Below are positions 1-11,613 of a DNA stretch of 64,000 bases, in pieces. Origin of the DNA: Aquanectria penicillioides (lineage: Eukaryota; Ascomycota; Sordariomycetes; Hypocreales; Nectriaceae); NCBI GenBank assembly GCA_003415625.1, contig PYIU01000009.1, positions 3,286,001 to 3,350,000 of the forward strand. Reading direction: 5' to 3'. Position 1 is the stretch's first letter, and each line of letters opens with the position of its first letter. Position numbers and translations under genes: made by a program. Under the pieces are notes generated by a model, which was given only the letters and a program-made list of their open reading frames with translations, ran no database searches and was not told where the DNA came from.

Positions 1-3000
1 GCGACGCCGGACAGGTTCCAGGAGTGTGAGACACCAGCGGCAATCGCAGGCCGGCTCGTAGCAGCGGGCTGAGATTGGGTCCTCAGAGCCGTGACAGTGC
101 CATTGGTGGGCTTAAAAGCTGTAGGCTGAACAGCAGTGGGCTTAGCTCCTGTCTGGACCACGGGAGCAGTGACGCCAGGCTGCTTGTTGACCGGGGTGAC
201 GGTGACGACATTGGTCTTTGTCTGGGTGGAACCCTCGGGGCATCCTGGCACAGACTTGCCGCAAGTGACGGTCTGGCGGAGAGTGAAGGTCTTGGTCACC
301 TCAGGAGGAACAAGAGTGGTCCTTGTGAGAACACTGGTCGACTGGGACTGGGTGCAAGGGGCACGGAAGCCGCAGTTGGTAACTGTCACGATGCGAGTGG
401 TGGTGTAGACCGAGGTGATCCTATTGACAGGGGCGTTGGGGACCCTGCTAGTAGGGCGGGCAGGGGAGGTGTAAACCTTGGTGGTGACCTTGCCGATGGG
501 GCAGTTGGTAACCCTGGGGGGCAAGCCGTGATGGTGTAGACCCTGGTAGACCTGAAGGTCGACATGGTTCGAGCAGGGATCCGCTCAGTGGTGACCTTGC
601 CAATAGGGCAGTTGGTGACGGTGGGAGGGCAAGAAGTGATGGTATAGACCCTGGCGGTGGTCACGGTGGACACGGTTCGGGCGGGACCAGTGATGAGTTG
701 AGTTGTGACAGAGCCAATAGGGCAGTTTATGACGGATGGTGGGCACGAAGTGATGGTGTAGACCCTGGAAGTGGTGACAGTTGAGCCACCAGCGACCGGA
801 CCAGAGCTGCCAGAGGCGGAAGAGGGGTTGGGAGGCGTGAACCCAGTGGCTGTCGTGGGAGTGACAACAGGAGAGCCGGTAGGAGTTGAGCCTGAGCCTG
901 AGCCGGAGCCAGAGGCGGAGGCGGAACCGGTAGGAGTTGAGCCAGAGCCAGAGCCAGAGCCAGAGGCCGAACCGGTAGGAGTTGAGCCAGAGCCAGAGGC
1001 CGAACCGGTAGGAGTTGAGCCAGAACCGGAGCCGGAGGCGGAACCAGTAGGAGTTGAACCAGAGCCGGAGCCGGAGGCCGAACCGGTAGGAGTTGAGCCA
1101 GAACCTGAGCCAGAGCTGGAGGCCGAACCGGAAGCGGCCGAGGACGAGCCGGGCGTTGGAGATCCACTCGTGGACTGGCCAGATGAGCTAGGAGTGCCGT
1201 TGGGAGTGGTGTTGACAATCGTAGAGGAGCTGGCGCCAGGAGTAGACTGTGAAGTCGGGACGGAGATGGGGATGGGAGTGGGAGTCGAGCTCGTAAGCAA
1301 AGAGGTGTTGACACCAGGGGTGCCATTGGTGCTGGAAGAAGGAGTAACGCTCTGGGTAGAGGCACCAGGGGTAGACTCGGAAGTCGAGACAGAGACGGGC
1401 ATAGCAGTAGGAGTAGAGCTCGTGAGCGGTGACACGTCGGCGCTGGTGGTAGAGCTAGAGCCGGGTGTAGTGCTGGCATCTGGGGTGGTGACTGGGCCAG
1501 AAGAAGACACGGAGCTGGTGGGGGTAGAGACAGGAGCAAGAGAGGTAGAGCTGATGCTGGTGCTAGTCTGAACGGTCGAGGTAGACGCAGCAGCGGAGGT
1601 CGTAGAGCTGACACCAGTGCTGGACTCAGTCGTGGTGGTCTGGGCCGCCGGGGTGGTGGTCGTCGGGATGCTTGTGGTAGTGGCAATGCTGGAAGAGGTT
1701 GTGGAGGACGTGGCGGAGGTGCTGATCAGGTTGGATCCGTTGCACTCTCCAACCAACTCTGGGACAGCGTTGTTGCCCTTGCCAATGGTAACAATCTTGG
1801 AGCCGCAGTCCTCGTTGTTGGCTAGGTAAATGTTGCGGTTGTCATAATCATAGACGACATAGGCAGCCCGCAGGAAAGGATCGCCGAGAACAGGGAAGGC
1901 TGGAAAAGAGTTAATGCTTAGTGCAACTGCATGATGGCGCCGAATATCTAAAACTTACAAGATTCAAAGGCTCCGAGAACACAGTACTCGTTGCCCAGGA
2001 CGTCCCAGACGAAGTCGTTCAGAGGAACCCTGATGACAGTCTTTCCGAATGTGAAGTCAACAGTGGCCTTGGTCGTTGCAGCAGGGCACTTGATTGCGTA
2101 CAATTCGGATCCAGTGATCTTCACGGCATCGGGGAATGCCTTGAGCAAGTTTTGGAAAATGGCTTTGGGCAGGGCGCTGAGAGTGTAACCACTGTCAAGG
2201 AGGACGCCTTGGCCGTTGACCATTGAGAAGACGGAAGCAGTAGTGCCATCTTCATTGGAGACGCCGATGCCGTCAAGGTAGACCCAGTAGCTAGCAAGGT
2301 GTTAGTTTCAACGAAGCATTGGTCGATTCTAGTTGCATACCGGGTATAGCCATCAGGGGAGCTGGCAGCAGGAATGATAGGGCGTTTCTCGAGAGGTCCC
2401 GAGAACTTGCGGATATCAATACCACCAAAGACGACGGAGCCTACCATCGATTGATGTTAGAAAAGAAGACAGCCGATGATGTAGTTGGCGGGCTTACCTT
2501 GGGAGCTTCCGATGCCCCTCAAGTCCATGCTGAATGCACGGCTCTGGATGAAGCCCTGCTCAGCAAGACTGTCGAGAATAAAGGGATAGGGGCTGGTCCA
2601 TCCGGCAAGGTCGGGACCAACACCCATGAGGCCAGTAGCGGACTTGTCGCTCTTGTAAGCGACACCAAAGATCTGCTGGCTGATCCTCGCGGCTACAGGT
2701 TGGACTTTGAGTTAGTTGACCATTCACCAATCCAACTGGGATTTTCCACAAGAGCATCAACTCACATCCGATGGCGACATAATCATAGGCGTATTTGTAG
2801 TTCACGGAACCAGATCCATAAGTGACGCCGCCTTCGATACCAAGATCGGTGAAGGAGCTGCTCTTGGTTGGATCAAAGCGGCTAAACGTCTGGCAGAAAG
2901 CGATGTTGTTCGTGCTTCCAGCGGTGCTGCACTGCGGGTTGACCCATGTCTCGGCGGAGCCGGTGTCGAAGTGCACCTTGACGGTCTGTCCAGGGGTTCC

Positions 3001-3222
3001 AATGGTCAGGTCAATGGTGTATAGGGTTCCTGATTTCCAGCCGGTCGAGAAGACTTCGTTCTGTCGCTTTGTGATGTTCACGACGGGAGTATCACCCTGG
3101 GCTGCATCGATGGGGAAACGCAAAACACCAGGTTCCTGCACGACGTGGTTGTCGTTGGGGAGTTCATAAATCTGGGCCAGGGTTGCCGGCACGGCCAGAA
3201 GAGGCAAAATAGATCGCAACAT
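1..3222 (-). CDS. pepsin-like aspartic protease with Ser/Thr-rich repeat tail; partial, frameshifted
   Basis: Secreted A1-family endopeptidase, probably cell-wall or GPI anchored (yapsin/CtsD type). Exons read 3222-2766, 2692-2498, 2440-2341, 2290-1959 and 1899 to beyond the left edge; introns are 50-73 bp GT-AG and all phases agree. Residues 1-17 form a signal peptide, and a KR kexin-type site lies near residue 52. The catalytic motifs are [10 protein letters not shown] (Asp about 86) and LLDSGYTLS in exon 4. After the protease fold comes a very long Ser/Thr/Gly tail with [17 protein letters not shown] repeats, then repeats of the form [15 protein letters not shown]. At the G6 run 516-521 one repeat is a base shorter than its neighbour, shifting the frame. 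The other frame then stays open to position 1 and restores NCPIGKVTT. The real C-terminus, and any GPI signal, lie outside the window. The family is sure; whether the frameshift is real is not. Confidence 0.9.
877..1130 (-). repeat. coding minisatellite in the protease tail
   Basis: About six imperfect copies of a 30-45 bp unit encode Ser-Gly runs joined by STPTGSAS. The unit is GC-rich and stop-free on both strands, which creates long spurious antisense frames. Such repeats usually vary in copy number between strains (family knowledge, not shown here). Confidence 0.8.
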
Positions 3223-4141
3223 GATGGGGGTGTCCTCAGGGACCAGCTTAAAGAGTGACTGGTATAGAGGTACACTGTAAAGATCGAAACAGGTCGGGGT
3301 GGGTTCAAAGAGTGACTTGGGTTGAACAAGAGCTGCATTGCGGCAACGAGTCTAGCAGTGATACATATACCAAAGGGCACGACACGAACGAGGCTCCTCC
3401 ATAACCCCTGACCGTCCGTAGGACTCTAACAGCGCCGTCCACAGATGAGGGGGGAATCATGACTTGAGTGACGACGAAGCGCTGGGTTAGCAGCGCTGCC
3501 TATCAAACGTCTGCTTCAGCCGCCGTTCACTTGAGTGTGCCGGTATCCGTACTGGATGCAGGATCTCACGCCGTCGATAGTCGCAAGTTTTGTGGAGATG
3601 AGATATTGTTTTCGACTTTATACATACGCTTCAAGAGTTGCGGCGTGGGATAGCGTTGTACACCGAGAGACTAACGATGGCGGGTGTGCCGAATTACCCA
3701 CATCGCAGGCCTCGTAGGGCTTAATACTCTATTTGTGTAGCTTAGTTGCCGGAGCTGAACCCATAAACCGGGGACACTAAGGCCAAGCCACGTGAATGGA
3801 TGGGCATGTTCGGCTTTCTGCTCGGCCACCGCGGAGGGTCAATATCCGTGTGGTTCAGGCAACAGGCGAGTGACAGTGTTTATCGCGCAGCTTGGTGAAA
3901 TTTGATGATTGGTCATGCCAGGCCTGGGTGCGAATGGAATCGAGAATCATGCATGATATACGGATAATGTCTAAATCGGGCTACCTCTGCGTGCCGTATT
4001 CTTTTCTCTGTTTGTTTCATCATCTCCATGCTGTCGTAATCGCCATGAACGTCCCCTGGCTTGTTCACATGCGCCGAGTCTGCGGTTCCCTCTCCGCTGC
4101 CAAAGTCGCCGGGCTCAGCTGCAGCAACGTGCGTGATGCTA

Positions 4142-4174
4142 TCCCATGGCAGTCCCATGGCAGTCCCATGGCAG
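4142..4174. repeat. three tandem copies of an 11-mer
   Basis: TCCCATGGCAG is repeated three times without change in intergenic DNA. Confidence 0.9.
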
Positions 4175-5535
4175 GCAAACCCACCGCGTAGGTAACAAGG
4201 TCGGCGGCGCCTTGCAGGGCATGGCCTTTCAGAGCCATCTGTGGCAGTGGGAGTCTGATTCTAGACCCTCTCAGCCATCCCATCCCATCCATTCTTAATT
4301 TTAAACATGCGGGGGCTTTACGGCTATTTCTGACAACGCCACCGCCGGACGATTCAAGGCTCGGGGTGCAGAGCAAGCATCCACAACCGAGCTGTGCGTC
4401 CACTTTAAATATTATCCCGTTTGAGCTCACCAGCTTCCAAAGTCGGACGCCCGAAACACGCACACTCAAAAATGGGAAATGCACATACACTAAAGTCCAA
4501 ATAAAACTTGCCTAAACAGTCGAGTTACTACCACCAGGGCAGAAGAAGTCCAGCTTCCTGTCCTTACGGACGCAGCAATGCGCTATGCCTCGCCCCACGG
4601 ACTGGACGCTCGAGGCGCATTTCTTCAGCCAGCTATAACATCTCAGAAGTCCAAAATATTGCCTTACACAGTATTCCCTCCCCTCCCCTGCCCATGCCCC
4701 TGCCCCTGCCCCTTACCCCTTGCACCAACTTACTATGTATGTACTGTACGTACGAAGTAGTGCGGCCCTTGTTCCTGAGCCCCATTCTGCTCCCGTCCTG
4801 CCGACTGGTTCATTGCCCCCCTGTGGCTTCTCTTTTTCAGACGCTTAGCGTCATTCTCCAGGACGTTTTCCCAACAAGGGTGCTACGCAAAACTCCTAAA
4901 GCGGGGGCGTGGCTTGTGGCCACACTCAGCCCTGGCGTTTTTCCGCCCTCAGCCGGCTGAGCCATTGGAACACCAACTGCTTAGTGCGTAGAAAGCTGAA
5001 GAAGTGAGAGAAAAGCAAGTTGCTCGAAAAGTCCTTGGTCCTCGCGCAGTGGCCCCCCTGAACGCCACTTTAGCTTAGCTTGGAGTTTTCTTAGTCCGTC
5101 AACCGGCTCCCGATTCGGAGAATCCAGCCCAAACACCTGACGAAATTGCAAAAGTAGAAGCAGTGGCAAAATACCGGGGAAGGGGCAGGAGAAACGCCAG
5201 AAATAGCGCCTTTTAGTGCAAAAAGTATTAGTACCCCACGACCTCTATCCATCCCTCTTCACCAACAGCCCAATTAGGGAATTTTCAATAAGAATTAATC
5301 AATCTCACGTAAATATCATGTGACTCCTTTAGATGTTTTCCTTCTCTATTTAGCTCTGCGTTTTCTATTCATCATGGGTTAGACTAAGTTGCGCGTCGAT
5401 TTGCAGGTCAGAATGCATTTGAGCTAAGACGGCCCAGTGCGGCGTACCCTTAGCTTAACCCTCAATGGGCTGGCTTTTCATTCTCCCTTGCCCAGTCCTT
5501 CCTTGCCTACTTCCTTCTAAGTTAGCTGCCTTCCT

Positions 5536-5566
5536 AGTAAGGGTAGCAGGCGCCACTACCCTTACT
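5536..5566. repeat. perfect 11 bp inverted repeat (hairpin)
   Basis: AGTAAGGGTAG (5536-5546) faces CTACCCTTACT (5556-5566) across a 9-base loop. It is far from any gene and its role is unknown. Confidence 0.75.
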
Positions 5567-6524
5567 CTGTTCCTTGTTGACCCTTTCTACCAAGAGGCTC
5601 CGCTCATAAAACCACAAGCAAGGTTGTAGCCTTTCATGTCCCCTATCATGAGTAAAGCATCAGGAAGTAGGGAATTGGGTGAGAGAAGATTTGACCTTGG
5701 GCATCACCGGTGATACCTACTATGACATGACGACCGGCATTGAAATCTGAGAAGCGGATAAGAGAGCCCCTTCTCTTCGTCGTATCCATATTTGTATCTC
5801 AGTTTATGTCTCAATTTAGACGATGAGGAGAATCGGCGATCGGCATTGGTGCCTTGGCGGAGATCCCGGGTATGTATTGGCACTTGGGACAGGGTCATCC
5901 ATGCTGCGCCAAGATAATCATCGTTCCGGAAAAGGTTTCAAGTGTATACGTGATGTCTTTTATTTTTATGTTTATTTTTATTTAATTCTTCATATTGGTA
6001 GGTTACGCAAATTTTTAGCTAAGCGTAGATGTTCATGTTGACGTTCAGGCTCATTTTAACATCATGTTAATTTTGAAAGTTGCTGTTGGGAGTAGTGGCG
6101 TATTTTTGCAGATCTTCCAAATACATATCAATGTGTGCAATTTGAGTGATCTTCCAGCACTCTCATATTATTTCAAGTATCATTGTGTTGAATCTCAGGA
6201 TCAAAGTATGATTACTCGACTCTCATACTGCTGGGCCCTATAATGCTCCCTTGGGACTCGATATCAGTTCGGCAATGAGACGTTTCGAAATCCGCTGTGG
6301 CGACGTCGGTATCCCGCGTGTCCTTTTCTCTCTTGTCGCACTTTTGCTTGCCACTATTTAATCTAGCCTCGGAATAGTGACTGGCTAACCATACGCCTTT
6401 GAGCCGCTCGTTCCATGAAGTAGGCGGCGACCGGCAAAGAAGTCGACCAAGGGCTGTAGAGTAGTAGAAATGCAGCATGCCATAATTATTGTAGTGGCCT
6501 CTAATATGCAATGGCATTAGCGGT

Positions 6525-7268
6525 CTAGATCTCCACGATGGGTAAAAAGCATACATTGTCCAGATGGTCATGTCTGAAGTATTCTCTTGTGAAACTTGTT
6601 AGTGAATTTTCCAAAGGAAGTAGCAAGAATCTCCAGTTAAACGCTATGAATAAAGCACGTACCCCCGCGCAGATCGGAAGATTGATAATAATACTGGGGT
6701 TCCAACACGTTTTCGTGTTTATTGAAAAGTCCCATTGTGATCTGATCGGCTGGCACTGATTAAACAGGACAATAATACAGCATACCAGCGAAGCCAGGGA
6801 GGTGCCGGGTAGAATCCAAAGAATTCTTCGGTTAATTTTCGCTGGGTTCATGGTGCGAGCTAGCAGGGCTGCGACGGCAAATTTGGGCACAGTATATTCG
6901 AAGAGGCCGAGAATAAAGTCTATTATCGTATATAATACGATCTTTTCTTGTTGCTCAGTTTGGAGGGTATCAAAGCGTTTTCCATCCCCATGCTCGATGG
7001 CTTTTACGTTGACTCCCACGCAAGCCCACTCAAAAATCCTTCAAAATCCCCCTAACATGATACATCCTCGACAGAAGAAACCTACCAATGCAATACATGT
7101 AAGCCAATAATCGAGGCGAAGTCTTCTCATAATCAACCTTCGGGTAAATACTCGGGCACCAACAAAGAGAGTGCTCAGCACACTCGCTGCCAATATGACA
7201 ATCAAGATTGCTGGGTCTTTATCTGCATTAAGATAATCTTCGTCATGAACAACACCTTTGGTAGACAT
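6525..7268 (-). CDS. PTH11/rhodopsin-domain fungal membrane protein, shortened at the C-terminus
   Basis: Exon 1 is 7268-7086, followed by a 57 bp intron (GTAGGT...TTTGAG); exon 2 is 7028-6525. The 228-residue product carries the start of the fungal rhodopsin-domain fold (PTH11-related, SAT4-type integral membrane proteins). There is an N-terminal hydrophobic helix, an RRLRLDYW-type loop, further helices, and the diagnostic CQPIRSQWDFS...CW segment. Family members normally continue for at least two more helices and a cytoplasmic tail. Here the frame stops soon after the conserved CWNP segment, and I could not find a splice that restores the usual continuation. It may be a truncated pseudogene or need an intron I missed. 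These proteins are thought to act as plasma-membrane receptors; the ligand is unknown. Confidence 0.6.
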
Positions 7269-8809
7269 AGCGTTGGGGGGCTAAGATTGGGGTGCTAAAG
7301 CTCAACGGGGGACTCCATTATTGTGAAAGACGGGAATTTCAGCGCAGGGATGATCTTAGTTGAGAGAAAAGGAGTGCATAGGATAGAATTTGTATCCCCG
7401 TGTGATCATATATGAAGATATTGACTTGGTCCAAGACGTATAATTGTTCGAACTTTCCGGTTGCACCAGTCGAACGCATGATGGGCAAAGCCTAAAAATC
7501 AATCCATGCATGTCGCAAGAGCTGAATTACAGTTCACAGACACAAACTACAGTATTTTCTGACTGGTTGCGACTTTGCTGCTATTAGCCTTCTCGGGAAA
7601 AAAGGCGAAAACATGTGCCGTTATACGCCATTCGATTGGCAAGCTATTGTACCCGAGTGTAGATCATAATTCAGATTAGCATCTCAGGATGCAAATCGCC
7701 CGAGGGTGGCATCGGGAAATTCTTCTCCAAGACATCCCAGAGCCCCGCAGTCGTGGTTACAACAGGTATGATTCCGCGACGAAGTTGTGCCTTGTGATGG
7801 GGGGTTTACGACTGAATAAGGAGATGGGTAGTAGTAAACATCATGTAACTCAGGCCACCTTTGAACAAACCATCTTGTCTTTGATGATGAATCCTGTGGT
7901 TCGGGGATATACACCTACTCTTTCCTCGGCCACTCACTCCAACATTTGTTTCAATTGCTAATTGTCCCGTGGTGAAATTAACCTCAGAAAACTGCAAGCA
8001 TACCTCAAGATCATGACATGACATTCGACCTTTCATATGTATAAAAAGAAAGTTTTGTTGCTAACTGCATAAACTTTATTCCCGGAATCCAACCAATTCA
8101 AAGTAAGTCCCCTCCCTACAAGGAAAAAATAAAACGAAGAGGTACGGTAAGGTACAACTCCTAAACAAAGTTGAATTAAGGCTACAACTGAAACTAACCA
8201 AGGACCAGATTGTCTCCAACGATTGCATAGACACATTAGCCACAGCCGACGTTATAACTGATCAACCTGATATGAACGCGCAGAAGATTCCTCGGAAGCA
8301 TAAAGGCACCTTACTACTGGACCAGGTATAGTACTTCCCTAGCAGTGATTGAGTTATCCCTGACAGCCTCTGGGTTTTTGCGATTCAAATTTAAGCAAAT
8401 CAACGCAAAGAGGGCCTTGATGACCATGGAAGAGATCCATGAAAAGTGCGCTGAGCAAGAGCTGAAGGACATGGGCGATGATAGCCCACTCTTCCGATAC
8501 ACCATCTAAGTTACGGGCCGGGTGGGTTTCTAGGTCTTGCTATCAAATATTTCAGACTTATCTAAAGCGATATTCGAGCACAATATCAACTTTGGGCATC
8601 ACTTCTATGTCATTCTAGCACATCTAGTTCGTAGAACCAAGTAGCAACCAATTTTGATACAATTCTTCTGAGCCTTGACTGTAATGAAGTAGTGAATTTC
8701 TTCGATATTGACTAATAGTGCTTGTTTCATGGAGACTGAGAAGAAGGCAGGAGCTGCGATTTTTTCAGTTGTCAAAAAGAATTGATTCCACTTTCACTCG
8801 GCGTCGTAT

Positions 8810-8831
8810 CCTTGTCTCAGTCGAGACAAGG
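8810..8831. repeat. perfect 9 bp hairpin with 4-base loop
   Basis: CCTTGTCTC (8810-8818) is complementary to GAGACAAGG (8823-8831). Confidence 0.8.
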
Positions 8832-8871
8832 AAGTCTAAAGCAAAGGCGCATTCGAGTTCGAATTGTTTAT

Positions 8872-8908
8872 CCAAACTGTAAAATGTTGATGTTATCTTA
8901 CAGTTTGG
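8872..8908. repeat. perfect 11 bp hairpin with 15-base loop
   Basis: CCAAACTGTAA (8872-8882) is complementary to TTACAGTTTGG (8898-8908), 40 bp from the preceding hairpin. Confidence 0.8.
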
Positions 8909-9145
8909 TTCAAAGATCAATTATCTCATTTCTTTAGCTCCTGCAATCCCAGCTCGTAGCGTGGTATTTGTAGCGTGTCAGAGCGTGTCTTCACTCTAGT
9001 TATGTATATTTAGACTCATGTCAACACAGTATTATTAATCAAATCGTAGTACATTCGTAGCCCTTCATCATCCCTATCTTCTATTATTTCAATTTCTTCA
9101 ATTGCAAACATGTCTAACAGTATCTAGCGACCGTATTCCGAGTAC

Positions 9146-11116
9146 CTATAACGAAGTCGTCAATTTATCCATCCAAGTAAGGACCTTTATGACTTCAAGC
9201 GAAGCCATCCTTTCGGGAAGTTCGGTTGCACACTCAAGGGTCCTTAGGTGACTTGAGGCGGCATATGAGTTGTCTAATAGACCTCTCATGTGGCCTGACC
9301 TTTCCAACTCGGCAATTCTAGCACGGTTGTTCAGCTCTGCACAAGCAATTTGCAGCTTGCGAAGTCGCTTGTCTCCTGTAGTTGTGGACATGCGCCCAAT
9401 GAACCTCAAAGCCTCATTAATTAGCAGTTCATCTTGCTGCCTTACACTACCACCTTCTTTATCGTATTCTTCCATGGTAAGTTTGTTTGCAATCAGAATC
9501 GTCAATGAAGATACATATGTACAAGATGAGTTCCTAGCACACATCAGTCTTTATTCATACTGGCTTCCCAAGTGGACTCTAATTCATACCAGATAAGTGC
9601 CGAGTCGGATTCCTTTACCGCTCGAAATAGAGACATGCATTCTCTCGCCATTCTGACTTTGTCCTGCCAGTTTGACGGCAAATTAAGGCAAATTGATGCT
9701 TGGGAAACGGTTCTTTCGAATCCCTCAGCGCTATACCGGGAGCTGTATTCAACTAGAGAACGGATCCAGTCTATATCGTGGCCATATATTCCGTGTGCTT
9801 TGAAAGCGATCTGAAATGAGGTGAAATGGAGCATGATGAGATGGCGAGTTTCTGCTTCCGCGTACCATTCTATGCCTTTGCTTGGTACCATTTCTTCTGG
9901 AAGGCGCTGATTCCAATCTTGAAGCATAAGATCTACCATCTCTGCATTGAGCTGTCGCTGACTCTCTTCAAACCCTTGTGCTTGTACGGAGAATTTAAAG
10001 TCATAAACTTTGCCTTGTATGTGTGCCAGCTCAGCACGGTGTCGAAGCAAAGTGTAATATTTCGGTCCTCTCAGGGAAGTTGTCAAGGCATCCGCGAGGG
10101 TTTCGGCATGAGACTGAAGTGGTAGTTCAATATCCATATCTTCATCGCGTTGGAAATATGGTTCTCGGGCCCGGATACTCGTGTCTCTGTCAAGGATGTA
10201 AGTGATCCAAAATACATGCCTTCTTGTAGTCACCATAGCCTCGCTCAAACCAGCTTCTGCTCGCTTCGAATTCAGTTTCAAGCGGTGAGAAAGTTTTACT
10301 GCGGTAGCAATGAGGACCGACGAGGGGCGAGCATCTGGCACACCTTGGAAGATGAGAACCAGACCCAATATGACTTGGATACCCTTCAAATCATTGATCC
10401 TAGTGACCAAGGTATTCATGGCCGATTGTGCATTGCTAACGTATGTCTCCAAATCCTGGTCCCTGCCATGCTCTGAATTGTAGCAGCATTGCTGAAGGGA
10501 CAGCGCAAGAACGATATTGATGGTGGCCCACGTTGCAGGGTCTTGATCCGCCGGATCGGTATACCATGATTTCAAAGCTGACATGAAGTCGGCCTGGTCG
10601 AAGAGGGGAATCAAGGAATTGAAGCCAGTGAAATATCTCTCTACAAGAGGAAGAGTGATCTGGATAGGTGGGAGCGTGTATCCTTCTGTCTGGGTCGCTA
10701 GACGAGTCGAATAGGTGAAAATGTCAGTTTGGTTAGTTACATTGGTGGGTTGTGTTTGCATAAAAAGCTCTTCGAGGGACTCTTTCTTGGTCGCATCGGC
10801 CTGTTCAGAGGTAAGCTAGCTTCAGGTTTTGTGTCTAAAGCGATAAGTCCTTACAATATGTCGACTAGCACTAGGGTTTGTATCTCCTAGGTTTCTCGCT
10901 GTTTTCCTCTTCTGTTTCAATGGGGTATATGTGCAATCTTTGTTGTAAAATGCACAATGGGTGCATTTTGGCTCCTTTGCATCACACTTGATCTTCCGGA
11001 TATGGCACAAATCGCATGCCTGATATAAGAAGAGGAAAGGTTTAACAAACAATAAGCCGTTCTTAACATTCCCCCAGCAAGCTTACCTTTCGTTTTCCAA
11101 TACCAGGACGCTTCAT
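9146..11116 (-). CDS. Zn2Cys6 transcription factor with fungal-specific MHR domain (factor 1)
   Basis: Nuclear DNA-binding regulator of 597 residues. Exons are 11116-11087 (10 codons), 11019-10855, 10800-9590 and 9533-9146; introns are 67, 54 and 56 bp. The zinc cluster begins at residue 11 with full spacing (C-x2-C-x6-C-x6-C-x2-C-x6-C): CDLCHIRKIKC, then CTHCAFYNKDC. The basic linker KQKRKTARN follows. The middle is a Fungal_trans domain containing the usual FTRATAV-like helix region and the WITYILDRDTS segment. The last 56 bp intron (9589-9534) is inferred because it removes a premature stop and joins SALIW to NSSCTYVSSLTILIANKL, as expected for the family. The gene lies 0.5 kb downstream of the SDR at 11614-12572 on the same strand, so it may control it. 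No target is known. Confidence 0.88.
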
Positions 11117-11613
11117 TGTCGCGTTTGCGGTTCCAAGGCTTGTGGCTATCTGACATTGGCAAATTCACCAAAAGTCTATGGCTTACCGCCCTTGCGGTAA
11201 CACGTAAAAAGGTATGCACTTCGGCGATGTAATTGAAAACAGTTGACGTGATCAAGATGTGGGCAGCTTAAGTTACCGCTTGGAGGCGGATTACAAATCA
11301 GTCTGGCTCCTCATCAGAGCGGGGCGGGCTCCGAAGGATTGAGACGCACAAGGGTCATCCGTCTCACCATTTTCATTCGTCCTGAGCATTTTCGCACCTC
11401 GGGAGGAGCTTATCTACAATCATTGGTAGGCGGAGTTCCAAAACCTAACCTCCATGTCTAATAAAGCTTGAAATAATGAGCATGTTGGAAGTTGCATCGA
11501 ACCGGAAATCACCACGGCTCAATCTTCTGTGTTCGAGATGGAATGGGACGGACATTGCTCTAGAAATTAGCAAGATCTAGTTTGTGAAGCATACTACTTC
11601 ATTCAAAAACTAA
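11117..11613. other. short intergenic region
   Basis: This is the 5' region of factor 1 and the 3' side of the SDR. It holds one AGGCGGAT motif near 11285-11292 and no gene. Confidence 0.6.

Larger units (their letters stand above)
3223..6524. other. intergenic, 3.3 kb without a convincing gene
   Basis: The right part is the 5' region of the aspartic protease. Three tandem copies of TCCCATGGCAG lie at 4142-4174, CCCCTG-type repeats at about 4685-4714, and a perfect 11 bp hairpin at 5536-5566. Open frames here are short, compositionally odd and resemble no family. Confidence 0.7.
7269..9145. other. intergenic, with two perfect hairpins
   Basis: No frame resembles a known family. Two perfect inverted repeats lie at 8810-8831 and 8872-8908. 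Confidence 0.6.

Noticed and set aside
771..1571. 266-codon plus-strand frame rich in [13 protein letters not shown]
   Set aside because: It is antisense to the Ser/Gly repeat tail of the protease. The repeat has no stops on either strand, and the minus frame joins properly to protease exons.
727..1686. 319-codon minus-strand frame of Pro/Leu/Ala-rich repeats
   Set aside because: Shifted frame of the same repeat region in the protease tail; the sequence is low complexity and matches no family.
4508..4960. 150-codon plus-strand frame with Pro/Leu runs
   Set aside because: It is made by CCCCTG repeats and has no family resemblance.
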